The notes beneath the pieces were generated by a model that was not told the origin of the DNA, ran no database searches, and saw only the letters and a program-made list of their open reading frames with translations. Of a stretch of 64,000 nucleotides of DNA, positions 1-8,161 are shown piece by piece. How positions within the stretch are numbered: the stretch's first letter is position 1; every line of letters begins with the position of its first letter. This stretch comes from Prolixibacteraceae bacterium (GTDB lineage Bacteria; Bacteroidota; Bacteroidia; Bacteroidales; Prolixibacteraceae). Both the position numbers and the translations under genes were made by a program. The DNA is taken from the NCBI GenBank assembly GCA_009773765.1, contig WTWZ01000001.1, positions 121,320 to 185,319 of the forward strand, in the 5' to 3' direction.

Positions 1-240
1 GCCGAGGTTCATTTCCAATTCTTTAACCTCTTTGAATGTAAATTTTTTCAGGCCAAAGAAGTTATAAACCACTTCGCCCGAAATTGAATCAAGGTATTGA
101 AATTCTTTTTCAGGATTACCTTGTGCATATTCTATGGCGCGTTTTTCAATTTGTTTCGCTTTCCAGGTAAAAGCTAACTGGTAAATACAAACTGCGGCCA
201 AAAGAACAGCAAATGTTAAAATTGCACCTTTGTTTTGCAT
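1..240 (-). CDS. secDF: Protein translocase SecDF, N-terminal fragment
   Basis: Partial gene: the start is inside the window (ATG at 238-240) and the rest lies beyond the left edge. The 80 visible residues begin MQNKGAI, then a hydrophobic helix (about residues 6-24), then a segment containing EFQYLDSISGEVVYNFFGLK and ending in EMNLG. This is the characteristic N-terminus of the fused SecD-SecF proteins of Bacteroidota, which use proton flow to help pull preproteins across the inner membrane with SecYEG. The next expected motif (DLKGG, just after NLG) would lie outside the window. The identification rests on recognising this N-terminus, as no SecD periplasmic domain can be seen. Confidence 0.85.
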   Translation of the reverse strand, partial: MQNKGAILTFAVLLAAVCIYQLAFTWKAKQIEKRAIEYAQGNPEKEFQYLDSISGEVVYNFFGLKKFTFKEVKELEMNLG

Positions 241-368
241 TTTAATAGATTTTTAAATGATTATAAATTGATTATTTATTTTTTGATTTTCTTCCAAATT
301 GCATTTCAAATTGTGAAGATTACGGATTTTGAAAATCAGTTTCCCAATACACGAACGTACCGGAATAT

Positions 369-773
369 TTATGAATTCAAAGGATCGTCGGGGATTGAAT
401 AAAAATAATTCTTAAATGCCAGGTAATGATAGGTATTAATAAGCGGTGTTGTTTGCGTTTGTACTTCGTCTTTTAAAACCAGGAAATTGCGTAACTGATA
501 ATACTTTTGAACGTATTTATCGTGTGATTTCAACTGGGGTTTTCTCACCACTGTTTTACTGGCAGAATCTTTTACACCCGTATTTATGGTTTGGTTAATC
601 AGCAAAATTGAACCCTGCTCTTTATCATCCTCAGGCAAACCGGTTTCAATTTCCTTAACATCAACCCGGTTATTATCAAAATAAAAATCGAATACCGCAG
701 CAATGCCAACCACAGCCGCAAAAAGCGCCAGTTTCAGTATTACTTTTTTCGATATTTTCATTCTGATATTCAT
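369..773 (-). CDS. Hypothetical single-pass membrane protein
   Basis: I do not recognise this 134-residue protein. It has a basic N-terminus, one hydrophobic helix (about residues 14-30), and a charged remainder of about 100 residues with no cysteine pair or catalytic motif, so it probably sits in the inner membrane facing the periplasm. Two ATG starts are possible (773 or 761); the second, MKISKK, gives a more compact N-terminus. It lies upstream of secDF on the same strand with a 128-bp gap. A repeat copy sits just before its start, so its own promoter is not clear. Confidence 0.6.
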   Translation of the reverse strand: MNIRMKISKKVILKLALFAAVVGIAAVFDFYFDNNRVDVKEIETGLPEDDKEQGSILLINQTINTGVKDSASKTVVRKPQLKSHDKYVQKYYQLRNFLVLKDEVQTQTTPLINTYHYLAFKNYFYSIPDDPLNS

Positions 774-792
774 TTTACATTTTCCTTTTTTT

Positions 793-823
793 CTCCTCTC
801 CTTTGGAGAGGCGGGAGAGGCTT
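793..823. repeat. Short C/G-rich dispersed repeat, copy 1
   Basis: Contains the small palindrome CCTCTCCTTTGGAGAGG followed by CGGGAGAGGCTT. The minus strand starts AAGCCTCTCC, as do the copies at 3631-3697 (AAGCCTCC) and 8131-8161 (AAGCCTCTCC). It stands out from the AT-rich surroundings and sits in the 5' leader of the hypothetical membrane protein. Confidence 0.6.
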
Positions 824-1126
824 CTTTTTCTTAAGCGGGGCAAATATACCGAAACATTTCAGGTTTGCAAAAATGAAGTTTGTTAATTTGAAGCCGGAAA
901 CATATTTAAAAATTTAGAAGTAGTTTTATGCTGATAGATACGATAATGTGGAAAAAAGGAAGATAAAGTACATGAACGTATTGGCCTGGCAAAACAAAAA
1001 TACCCCTCTATTGGGTTGGCATACTGGCTGGTAAACACAATAAGGCATTAAGGACAAATTTACCTGATCCATGTTTAATGCCTTTTCCATTTTTACTTCC
1101 CTCTTTTTCTTTTCACCTTCATTCAT

Positions 1127-1155
1127 GCATTATTGCATTATTACATTATCGCATT
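1127..1155. repeat. 8-bp tandem repeat (GCATTATT)
   Basis: About 3.6 degenerate copies of an 8-bp unit: GCATTATT, GCATTATT, ACATTATC, GCATT. It lies just downstream of the DUF5715 gene stop at 1162. Confidence 0.6.
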
Positions 1156-1161
1156 CCCGTA

Positions 1162-1917
1162 TTATTTTACCGTAATGTGAAAACACCTTTCCCTTCTTTC
1201 GGTTACTACAAGGCAGCGGCCTTCCTTACGCAGTTCGCCTATTACTTCAGATAATAATTTAATGGCCGGGCCATCGGCAATTTCAAAGTCTTTGTCTAAT
1301 TTCGGTTTGCTGAAAACCCTGGCATACGTAATGTCGAAAGTGGTTCCATATAAATGTGAGGTATTCGACGATGCGTTGACATTCGACCGGCTTAGCCGGC
1401 GCTGGCTTTCGCCAGTTCGAAGCAGTGAAGTAATTTGATAGTAGCGGTTTTTCAAATTTTGTTCAGCCAGTTTTTGCTGAAAACGCTTGCCAATATCATC
1501 CAGTAATTTTGCGGCTTTAGGAGTAAGGTACGGATGCGAATGTGTCAGCTTATCAACCACATAGTAGTTATTGTTTTCAATTTCTACCAATTCTCCCCTG
1601 GACAAATGTTTCCCAACATTTTCCTTGAATTCCTTGTCTGATTTAAATCCCTTTATTCCGTTCGCTTTTGCAAGTTTTAAATGTAATTCGTTTAGGTCAG
1701 AATACTTATCCACGCGAACCATCCCAATCATTTTGGGTTCCGGAAGTTCATCAGTCCCGTCATTTGGTTTTCGGTTTGGGATTACAATTATGGCAGCTAC
1801 AATTATAACTATCGCTACCGAAAAAATCAGGAGCTTCTTTTTAACCCCCTTTTTTAGCCTGTACTTTTTTTTCCGCCTTGCCGCAGGTTTTATTTGATTC
1901 CCTTTTGTTTCCATCAT
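1162..1917 (-). CDS. DUF5715 family, peptidase M15-like membrane protein
   Basis: 251 residues (250 if the second ATG at 1914 is used). A lysine/arginine-rich cytoplasmic stretch (residues 10-28) precedes one transmembrane helix (about 29-47), and the rest is periplasmic. The C-terminal half has the arrangement of a small DD-peptidase: SRSNVNASSNTSHLYGTTFDI supplies a candidate zinc-binding His and Asp, and the CFHITV near the C-terminus supplies the second His, as in the M15 D-Ala-D-Ala carboxypeptidase fold. Role in cell-wall turnover is inferred from this pattern. It stands alone with repeats on its 3' side. Confidence 0.7.
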   Translation of the reverse strand: MMETKGNQIKPAARRKKKYRLKKGVKKKLLIFSVAIVIIVAAIIVIPNRKPNDGTDELPEPKMIGMVRVDKYSDLNELHLKLAKANGIKGFKSDKEFKENVGKHLSRGELVEIENNNYYVVDKLTHSHPYLTPKAAKLLDDIGKRFQQKLAEQNLKNRYYQITSLLRTGESQRRLSRSNVNASSNTSHLYGTTFDITYARVFSKPKLDKDFEIADGPAIKLLSEVIGELRKEGRCLVVTERRERCFHITVK

Positions 1918-2085
1918 TTTACATACAATTCAGGAGAATTTGTTTTGGCAAAATAAGGCGAAAAAAAACCGCTTGCCTATACTGGATACAAAAGTTATAA
2001 ACACACTTTTGTTAGCCGGCAATTCAAATGGAACCGCTGGTTAAATAAAGTCTTGATTTTAAACTAAGTTCTGATTACAATAAAC

Positions 2086-3564
2086 CTATTTTATTTCTGA
2101 AATTTTTACTGCCCATGCCAAATCACATGGCGGGTTTTTACGAACCGGTTCAGGAATAAATATTTTTACGCCCTTTTCAGTGTTTGTCCATTTTAAACTT
2201 GTTTTTGACCCCAGTAAATTTAGTTTTGCATTTGTGGCCGCAAAAATACCCTCAACCACAAAAGATTCTGGAAGGCCGGCGTTATTTTGTTGTTCAAGAT
2301 AAATGGCATAAACTGCCTTAGTTTCTTTTTGTTGTGACAGACAAATATTTCCCGTTTTATAAGGTGCAATTGCCCGCGTTGAATAAATTGCCTCCCCGTT
2401 CACGTTAATCCATTTTCCCATTTCCTCAAGTAGTTTGTATGCATCTTCAGGCCAGGTTCCATCGGGTGCGGGGCCAATATTATAAAGCAAATTTCCTCCT
2501 TTTGCCACAATGTCAACCAACATGTGGATGGCCTGTTTTGGGGTCATAAATTGTGGGTTTGGAACCCATGCCCAACCGCCGCCGGCAATAATACATGATT
2601 CCCACGGATATGGCAGTTGTTTATCCGGAACACGGTTTTCGGGAGTCAGGTAATTCTGGTTTGCCCCTTGCACAGCGCGGTCAACCACAATTAGCCCGGG
2701 TTGCTTTTCACGGGCTTTTGCTGCAAGTTCATCCATTCGAATGTCCTGATCAACAATCCGGTTTTTGATAAAGCCGGTATTTGTTTCTCCAAGTTTTGAT
2801 GCATAAGCGCTTTCATAAATACCTGCCGGCTTTTTCGAAACCCAGCCGCCATCGAGCCACAGAATGTCCACCTTTCCGTAATCGGTCATCAATTCCATAA
2901 TCTGATTGTGGGTAAATTCAACAAATTTCTCCCATTTTTCAGGATACAAGCCGGGATCGTAATTTACATTCCGGTCAAGCGGCGGAAATTTCGGATCCCA
3001 GTAATATTTGCTGTTCCAGTCGGGTTTCGAGAAATAGGCGCCTGCCCACAAACCTTCGGCGCGGAAAGTATTGAAAATTTCTTTGGTTACGTTGGCCCGG
3101 GGGTTTATGCTAAACGGTGTTTCCTTCGATGTAATTTTATAATCGGTGTATTTCGAGTCGAACATACAAAATCCATCGTGATGTTTAGTGGTGAAAACTA
3201 CGTATTTCATGCCCGCATTTTTAGCGGCAGCCGCCCATTTTTCGGGTTCAAAATTTATCGGGTTAAAACTCAGCTTCAGGTTTTCGTACTCTTTTTTATA
3301 CGTGAAATAATCGTCGGGATTGGAACCTTTCCGGCGTTCGCACCAGCCGTAATCCTCGGGACAAATCGACCACGATTCAACAATTCCCCACTGGCTGTAG
3401 GAACCCCAATGCATTAAAAGGCCAAATTTCAAATCCTGCCATTCTTCGAGTTTTTGTAACACTTTTTCATCGGTTGGCCAAACGTAGCCAGTAACTTCGT
3501 GTTCGTATTGTGCATTGGATATCAATGCAAATAAGATGGGGATTATAAGAATTAGTTTTTTCAT
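2086..3564 (-). CDS. Alpha-L-fucosidase, GH29
   Basis: 492 residues, normal length for GH29. A signal peptide of about 18 residues (MKKLILIIPILFALISNAQ) sends it to the periplasm or beyond. The catalytic barrel follows, with the early motif FGLLMHWGSYSQWG, the substrate-pocket motif TTKHHDGFCMFDS, and the nucleophile region VDILWLDGGW, where Asp238 is the likely nucleophile. A C-terminal beta-sandwich ends the protein. It would release L-fucose from fucosylated glycans by a retaining mechanism. It stands about 50 bp upstream of cutC's 3' end, on the same strand, with no SusC/SusD pair nearby, so it is not in a classical polysaccharide locus. Confidence 0.9.
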   Translation of the reverse strand: MKKLILIIPILFALISNAQYEHEVTGYVWPTDEKVLQKLEEWQDLKFGLLMHWGSYSQWGIVESWSICPEDYGWCERRKGSNPDDYFTYKKEYENLKLSFNPINFEPEKWAAAAKNAGMKYVVFTTKHHDGFCMFDSKYTDYKITSKETPFSINPRANVTKEIFNTFRAEGLWAGAYFSKPDWNSKYYWDPKFPPLDRNVNYDPGLYPEKWEKFVEFTHNQIMELMTDYGKVDILWLDGGWVSKKPAGIYESAYASKLGETNTGFIKNRIVDQDIRMDELAAKAREKQPGLIVVDRAVQGANQNYLTPENRVPDKQLPYPWESCIIAGGGWAWVPNPQFMTPKQAIHMLVDIVAKGGNLLYNIGPAPDGTWPEDAYKLLEEMGKWINVNGEAIYSTRAIAPYKTGNICLSQQKETKAVYAIYLEQQNNAGLPESFVVEGIFAATNAKLNLLGSKTSLKWTNTEKGVKIFIPEPVRKNPPCDLAWAVKISEIK

Positions 3565-3615
3565 TGTATTAATTTTTTAGCTTTTAACTTTGATTATTGA
3601 GATGAATGATTATCA

Positions 3616-4308
3616 CTATTTGGTTTTTTCCTTTTTCTTAAAGTCTCGCCCTCGGGGAGATTTAGAGGGGCTTACGGGGGAGGCCGGGAGGAGGCTTCCT
3701 ACAATATTTCTTCCATGAAATTCTCCTGCTCCGGTCAGTTTCTGAATTTGTTCAACATTTGTATCCAGAACTTTCCCTGCCACCAGAATTACTATTTTAT
3801 CCCCGGCTTCTTTAATCATTTCACAGATTTTTTCCTTGCCTTCCAATGCAGTTGGCATTCCTCCGGATGTCAGTATCCGTTTGATTCCGCTGATTTCCTT
3901 TAAAACTGAAACACCTTCAACCGGATTATGCATTTCATCGATGGCTTTGTGAAAGGTAACCGGGAGTGGCCGGGCGTATTCCGTCAGAATTTTTGTATTT
4001 TCTTCATCAATTTTACTTGCCGATGTCAGCAAACCAAAAACCACACCGGCAGCTCCTGCCATTTTTGCCATATCAATTTCAGATTTCATGCGGCTGATTT
4101 CTTCGCCGGAATAAACAAAGTTTCCTGCCCGTGGCCGAATCATCACCATCACCGGAACCTTCAAAGTTGAACAGGCTTGTTCCATCAGTTCAAATGAAGG
4201 GGTTAATCCGTCATTTGCCAAATCGGAACAAAGTTCAATCCGTGTTGCACCTCTTTTTTCTGCCAGAACTGCTTCCTCAAATGTTTCAACACAAGCTTCC
4301 TTAATCAT
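3616..4308 (-). CDS. cutC: Copper homeostasis protein CutC
   Basis: 230 residues, TIM-barrel CutC family. The N-terminal EACVETFEEAVLAEKRGATRIELCSDLANDG, the central VMIRPR and the late FHKAIDEM and RILTSGG motifs are family hallmarks. The family was linked to copper tolerance in E. coli, but its biochemical role is unsettled. The last roughly 24 residues (from SLLPASPV) are encoded by a dispersed repeat and are not family sequence; a normal CutC would end close to the GRNIV segment. A minus-strand -7 box TAAATTTG lies at 4337-4330. The gene is divergent from miaA. Confidence 0.88.
   Translation of the reverse strand: MIKEACVETFEEAVLAEKRGATRIELCSDLANDGLTPSFELMEQACSTLKVPVMVMIRPRAGNFVYSGEEISRMKSEIDMAKMAGAAGVVFGLLTSASKIDEENTKILTEYARPLPVTFHKAIDEMHNPVEGVSVLKEISGIKRILTSGGMPTALEGKEKICEMIKEAGDKIVILVAGKVLDTNVEQIQKLTGAGEFHGRNIVGSLLPASPVSPSKSPRGRDFKKKEKTK
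3631..3697. repeat. Dispersed C/G-rich repeat, copy 2, inside cutC 3' end
   Basis: Minus strand reads AAGCCTCCTCC at its start, then AAGCCCCTCTAAATCTCCCC, then GAGACTTTAAGAAAAAGG. It is related to the copies at 793-823 and 8131-8161. It is translated as the C-terminal tail of CutC and the cutC stop lies just beyond it. Confidence 0.65.
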
Positions 4309-4329
4309 GCTGGTTTTTTATGCTTTGCC

Positions 4330-4337
4330 CAAATTTA
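4330..4337 (-). promoter_or_regulatory. -7 promoter box for cutC
   Basis: TAAATTTG on the minus strand matches the Bacteroidota -7 consensus TAnnTTTG and lies 22 bp before the cutC ATG. No clear -33 TTG was found at the right spacing. Confidence 0.45.
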
Positions 4338-4445
4338 AAACGATTGACGCAAATTTGGATGATGAATTTACGTTAAACGCATTTTTTTAAAAAGTTTTCA
4401 GGCTTTTTTAAATGCGTTTCTTAAATTCTGAAGTATGAATTGTGT

Positions 4446-4453
4446 TAGTTTTG
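4446..4453 (+). promoter_or_regulatory. -7 promoter box for miaA
   Basis: TAGTTTTG matches TAnnTTTG and ends 13 bp before the miaA ATG, so the mRNA leader should be only about 6-8 nt. Confidence 0.55.
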
Positions 4454-4466
4454 TGGCTCGAAAGAA

Positions 4467-5399
4467 ATGAACAAAAACAACAAAACATATAACCTCATTA
4501 CAATTCTCGGGCCGACAGCAACCGGAAAGACCGGATTGGCTGCCCATTTGGCTTCAAAAACAAACGGTGAAATCATTTCTGCCGATTCGCGCCAGGTGTA
4601 CCGTGGAATGGATTTGGGGACCGGAAAAGATTATTCCGATTATATTGTTGACGGTGTTGAAATTCCATCGCATTTGGTTGATATTGACGATGCCGGGGCA
4701 CATTACAACGTTTATCGGTTTCAAACCGATTTTATCCGGGTTTTTGGCGAAATACAATCGCGAAACAAATTCCCTGTATTGTGTGGCGGTAGCGGACTTT
4801 ATATTGAAGCTGTTTTGAAAAATTACCGGTTAATTGAAGTTCCGCCAAACCTGGAATTGCGAAAAGAACTGGAAGGAAAAAATTTGGAAGAGTTAACCGA
4901 AATTCTGAAGAATTTAAAACCCAAACTGCACAACCACACCGATGTGGAAACCGACCGTCGTGCAATACGCGCCATTGAAATTGAAAATTATTATGCTGGT
5001 AATCCACAATTCGACTCATCGTTCCCCGAAATAAACAGTTTAAATATCGGTATTGATTTCGACCGCGAATTGCGCAGGCAACGAATTACCAACCGGCTAA
5101 AACAAAGGCTGGAAGAAGGAATGATTGATGAAGCGCAGCGATTGATCGATTCGGGACTGACGCCGGAACAACTGATTTATTACGGGCTCGAATATAAATT
5201 CCTGACTTTGCATTTAACAGGCAAACTCACGTACGATGAAATGTTCCGGCAACTGGAAATCGCCATTCACCAGTTTGCCAAACGGCAAATGACCTGGTTT
5301 CGGGGAATGGAAAAGCGCGGCACAAAAATTCACTGGATTAACGGGCATTTGACGATGGGGGAGAAAGTGGAGAAGATTTTGCAACTGGCTGGATTTTAA
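4467..5399 (+). CDS. miaA: tRNA dimethylallyltransferase MiaA
   Basis: 310 residues, typical length. It adds the dimethylallyl group to A37 of tRNAs that read codons starting with U. The P-loop GPTATGKT is at residues 15-22, followed by the family motif SADSRQVYRGMDLGTGK, then GGSGLYIEAVLKNY and, near the C-terminus, AKRQMTWFRG, which contacts the tRNA. The start is fixed by the close -7 box and by the position of the P-loop. It is a single-gene unit, divergent from cutC and convergent with the thioesterase gene. Confidence 0.93.
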   Translation: MNKNNKTYNLITILGPTATGKTGLAAHLASKTNGEIISADSRQVYRGMDLGTGKDYSDYIVDGVEIPSHLVDIDDAGAHYNVYRFQTDFIRVFGEIQSRNKFPVLCGGSGLYIEAVLKNYRLIEVPPNLELRKELEGKNLEELTEILKNLKPKLHNHTDVETDRRAIRAIEIENYYAGNPQFDSSFPEINSLNIGIDFDRELRRQRITNRLKQRLEEGMIDEAQRLIDSGLTPEQLIYYGLEYKFLTLHLTGKLTYDEMFRQLEIAIHQFAKRQMTWFRGMEKRGTKIHWINGHLTMGEKVEKILQLAGF

Positions 5400-5405
5400 C
5401 TTTTC

Positions 5406-5510
5406 CAAAGTTCAAAACTTTGAAAAAGTTTGTGGATTTACGTTCTTGAGGAAATGGGAATCGGACTTTCCCAAGTCCGATTTTATGATGTTTGATTTAG
5501 GAAAATCAAA
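5406..5510. terminator. Three consecutive hairpins between miaA and the thioesterase
   Basis: Three stem-loops in about 105 bp: CAAAGTT/AACTTTG (5406-5422); AATCGGACTT/AAGTCCGATT with loop TCCC (5459-5482, followed by TTTTA); and TTTGATTT/AAATCAAA (5491-5510), which overlaps the thioesterase stop codon at 5506. The central one looks like the miaA terminator; the last may serve the opposite strand. Confidence 0.6.
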
Positions 5511-6234
5511 CTCCTTTCCAAACCAGCCTTGCCCTAATCAAATCTGCACCGTCGCTTTCGCGGACCACACTGCACAAATGATTGGTTTCATCAACAAATT
5601 GCTTTTTAACCGCCAGTTTGTCGGTGGGCATTCCTTCCTTCAGAAAATTGATTTCGTATTCAGCCAGTTCATTTTTTTCGTGAAATTCAAAATTGTAACT
5701 GTCCATAATCCTTTCGATGTAACGACCAGTGTTAAAGTGCTGATTAATATCTATTTCGTTAAACCTGGCCGGGGTAAACCCAGAAATAACACCACTTTTT
5801 GGTGAACTAACTTTATCGGAATTCTTCCCAAACACACTTTCTTTATATGTTGGAAAATCGTTAAAATCTGCCAGACGTACTATCCGTTTTGTTTCGGCAT
5901 TCACAACCAGCCAACTGCTGGTTGCCTGAATAAGTATTTTCCCGCTTTTATCGATAAAATTAAAATCGCGGTAGCCATAAAATCCATTCGTCCCGCGTGA
6001 CCAGGTTTCCAATGTAAAATGTTCGCCCCATGCAGGGCGGCAGGCTATTTTTACAAGTAACCTCGAAAGTACCCAGAATTGTTGTTCCTTTTTCAGTTTA
6101 TCGAAACCAAAACCCAGTATGTTTGCGTGTTCCCAGGCAATATCCTGCATCTGGTAAAACATATACGATGCTGAAAGTTTTCCAAAGCGGTCGATAAAAT
6201 AGGATTTGGTAAACAGATGATTTTTATGTTTCAT
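5506..6234 (-). CDS. Acyl-ACP thioesterase
   Basis: 242 residues from the ATG at 6234; an upstream extension to 6270 (TTG) is unlikely because it reads through repeat DNA. The protein is a tandem hot-dog acyl-ACP thioesterase (the FatA/FatB-like bacterial family): the N-terminal YFIDRFGKLSASYMFYQMQDIAWEHA, the central WVLSRLLVKIA and TWSRGTNGFYGYRDF, and the second hot-dog segment EIDINQHFNTGRYIERIMD with the likely catalytic Asn/His. It would hydrolyse acyl-ACP to free fatty acid in the cytoplasm. It is convergent with miaA. Confidence 0.85.
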   Translation of the reverse strand: MKHKNHLFTKSYFIDRFGKLSASYMFYQMQDIAWEHANILGFGFDKLKKEQQFWVLSRLLVKIACRPAWGEHFTLETWSRGTNGFYGYRDFNFIDKSGKILIQATSSWLVVNAETKRIVRLADFNDFPTYKESVFGKNSDKVSSPKSGVISGFTPARFNEIDINQHFNTGRYIERIMDSYNFEFHEKNELAEYEINFLKEGMPTDKLAVKKQFVDETNHLCSVVRESDGADLIRARLVWKGV

Positions 6235-6238
6235 TTTA

Positions 6239-6273
6239 TTAGATGTGAGACAATTAGATGTAAGTAGCAAGAC
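6239..6273. repeat. Degenerate tandem repeat upstream of the thioesterase
   Basis: TTAGATGTGAGAC is followed by AATTAGATGTAAGTAGCAAGAC: two imperfect copies of a unit containing TTAGATGT. Similar (TAAGAC)-type tracts are common in Bacteroidota spacers. Confidence 0.45.
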
Positions 6274-6492
6274 AAAAAAGGTAATCTGAATTCGATAACC
6301 TTTCGTAAAAATATAATGCGTTTTTTTTCATATCTCAAAAACCGGGATGCAGGGCTGAAGTAAAAAACTTCTGACTTCGGTCTTCCGGTGACCGGCGAAA
6401 AATTTTCATTTAAACTTTTTTGCAAATTTATTGTTCGGTTTTGAAATACTGACCGAAATAACCATTTTTGCACGAAATTTATCAAAAAAGGG

Positions 6493-7272
6493 ATGAGTGA
6501 AATAATCATTAAAACCCCGGAACAAATCGATGGAATCCGCAAAAGCTGCCAATTAGCGGCTCAAACACTCGATTTTGCCGCTCAGTTTGTTTACGCCGGG
6601 GTTTCAACTGCTTTTATTGATGAAAAGATTGAAAAATTTATCGTATCGCACGGTGCAATTCCCGCAACGAAAGGATACAACGGTTATCCAAAATCCTCTT
6701 GTATTTCGCTCAACGAAGTTGTTTGTCATGGAATACCTTCTGAAAGAAACATTTTAAAAGAGGGCGACATTTTAAATATCGATATTACCACCATTCTGAA
6801 TGGCTATTACGGCGATACCTCGCGGATGTTCACCATTGGTTCAGTTACCCCGGTTGCTGAAAAACTGATTGACGTAACAAAACATTGCCTCGAACTGGGA
6901 ATTCAGCAGGTAATTCCTGAAAATTATTTTGGAAATATTGGATTTGCCATCAACCGTTTTGCAAAAGCAAAAGGGTTTAGCGTGGTTTATGAGTTTTGTG
7001 GGCACGGGGTTGGCGTCCATTTTCATGAAGAACCACAGGTTGACCATGCCGCGCGAAGAAACTCAGGCCCAAAAATGAAGCCCGGTATGATTTTTACCAT
7101 CGAACCGATGATAAACCAGGGAAAGGCCGGAACGAAAGTGGATAAACTCGATGGCTGGACTGCCCGTTCGGTTGACAACAAACTTTCGGCCCAGTTTGAA
7201 CACACAGTTCTGGTTACCCAAACCGGTTACGAAGTACTCACCGATATTCACAACGAATACCGTGCTACATAA
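6493..7272 (+). CDS. map: Type I methionine aminopeptidase
   Basis: 259 residues. It removes the N-terminal methionine from nascent proteins. The five metal ligands of the pita-bread fold are all visible in order: Asp in NIDITTI, Asp in YGDTSR, His in GHGVGVHFHEEP, Glu in FTIEPM and Glu in QFEHTV. The substrate-cavity His in VCHGIPS is also present. It lacks the N-terminal zinc-finger extension of long MAPs. It is transcribed alone, with a near-consensus box (CATTTTTG) upstream. Confidence 0.93.
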   Translation: MSEIIIKTPEQIDGIRKSCQLAAQTLDFAAQFVYAGVSTAFIDEKIEKFIVSHGAIPATKGYNGYPKSSCISLNEVVCHGIPSERNILKEGDILNIDITTILNGYYGDTSRMFTIGSVTPVAEKLIDVTKHCLELGIQQVIPENYFGNIGFAINRFAKAKGFSVVYEFCGHGVGVHFHEEPQVDHAARRNSGPKMKPGMIFTIEPMINQGKAGTKVDKLDGWTARSVDNKLSAQFEHTVLVTQTGYEVLTDIHNEYRAT

Positions 7273-7323
7273 GAAAGCACAGGTAATATTACCAGCGCTC
7301 CCGGCACTTTTCACTTCAATTGG

Positions 7324-7560
7324 TTATTTTCCCCAGATTTTTGGATTTACCATCCATTTTTCCACTTTTAATGCCCGCTCTTCATTGGCTTCAACGTAAA
7401 CAAAAGTAGGGGTTGAAATTGTTTTGTTTCCCTCTTTTTTTTCCACCAATTCTGTTTTGTTTTCAACCTTAAGACGATTATTTTTTAAATCCGTTACACT
7501 AATTATAGAACTATTTTTTGCAATGTTGTATGTTATACATAGTACAGTATTTTTTTGTTC
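7324..7560 (-). pseudogene. Possible gene remnant, unknown family
   Basis: A 78-codon open frame without an ATG near its 5' side ends at a TAA at 7324-7326. Its translation looks protein-like (for example ENKTELVEKKEG and TFVYVEANEERALKVEKWMV), rich in Lys, Glu and Val as expected for a real soluble domain. In-frame stop TAA at 7561-7563 closes it upstream. It reads like the C-terminal end of a decayed gene. I do not recognise the family, and it may be chance. Confidence 0.35.
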
Positions 7561-7612
7561 TTATTTTTTATGAATCATAAAATCAGGCGTATCCCTAACC
7601 AATATTCATGAG

Positions 7613-7647
7613 TTGCCAATCAGTTTAAATCAATAGTTTTATCTTTG
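7613..7647 (+). promoter_or_regulatory. Promoter of the GroES-like gene
   Basis: -7 box TATCTTTG at 7640-7647 and TTG at 7613-7615 as a -33 candidate; the ATG follows 30 bp after the -7 box. Confidence 0.5.
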
Positions 7648-7676
7648 AACCGGAAAATTTTATTTCAGCAAAAAAT

Positions 7677-8060
7677 ATGTCATTAATTATCGAAGAAAAA
7701 GACCTTGAAAAATTCATCATGGTGGGCGACCGCGTGTTGGTGAAACCTAAAAATCCATCAGGGAAAACCAAATCAGGGTTGTTTTTGCCACCCACGATTC
7801 AGGAAAATGAACAGGTACAAAGCGGATATATTGTAAAAGTCGGGCCCGGGTACCCGATACCTTCTGCCACTGATGAGGATAATCAATGGAAACCAAAAGC
7901 TGAGGATGTTAAATATTTGCCGCTTCAAACCCACATTGGCGATCTGGCAATTTATTTAAGCAGGAATGGGCACGAGATTGAATTTAACAACGAAAAGTAT
8001 ATTATTCTTCCCTACTCGGCAATTTTAATGATTATCAGGGATGAAAATTTGTTTGGATAA
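7677..8060 (+). CDS. GroES-family co-chaperonin-like protein
   Basis: 127 residues, against about 95 for GroES. The Cpn10 fold is visible as MVGDRVLVKPKNPSGKTKSGLFLPPT, where the second half matches the mobile-loop region, then SGYIVKVGPGYPIP and the closing strands LPYSAILMI. An insert of roughly 25 residues (SATDEDNQWKPKAEDVKYLPLQ) sits after the VGPG turn. No groEL is adjacent, and this is probably a second, divergent Cpn10 paralogue alongside a normal groES elsewhere. Its target is unknown. It has its own promoter. Confidence 0.72.
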   Translation: MSLIIEEKDLEKFIMVGDRVLVKPKNPSGKTKSGLFLPPTIQENEQVQSGYIVKVGPGYPIPSATDEDNQWKPKAEDVKYLPLQTHIGDLAIYLSRNGHEIEFNNEKYIILPYSAILMIIRDENLFG

Positions 8061-8130
8061 TAATCGCTTTCCAAAAAAAACCAAAATCCGCATTGACAAT
8101 ACAGTGCTTTTCTATTGAAATCTTTCGGTT

Positions 8131-8161
8131 TCTCCCATTTGGGGAGGTTAGGAGAGGCTTT
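8131..8161. repeat. Dispersed C/G-rich repeat, copy 3, at the aminotransferase 3' end
   Basis: Minus strand AAAGCCTCTCCTAACCTCCCC then AAATGGGAGA. The first part codes the last residues of the aminotransferase (KSLS) and its TAA stop. Related to the copies at 793-823 and 3631-3697. Confidence 0.65.

Larger units (their letters stand above)
774..1161. other. 388-bp spacer without a convincing gene
   Basis: Apart from the repeat at 793-823 and the 8-bp tandem repeat at 1127-1155, I see no coding signal. A 66-codon open frame at 926-1126 (minus) has a composition unlike a folded protein and no promoter. Confidence 0.5.

Noticed and set aside
926..1126. 66-codon minus-strand open frame
   Set aside because: Composition unlike a protein domain, no promoter, and one end lies in low-complexity repeat DNA.
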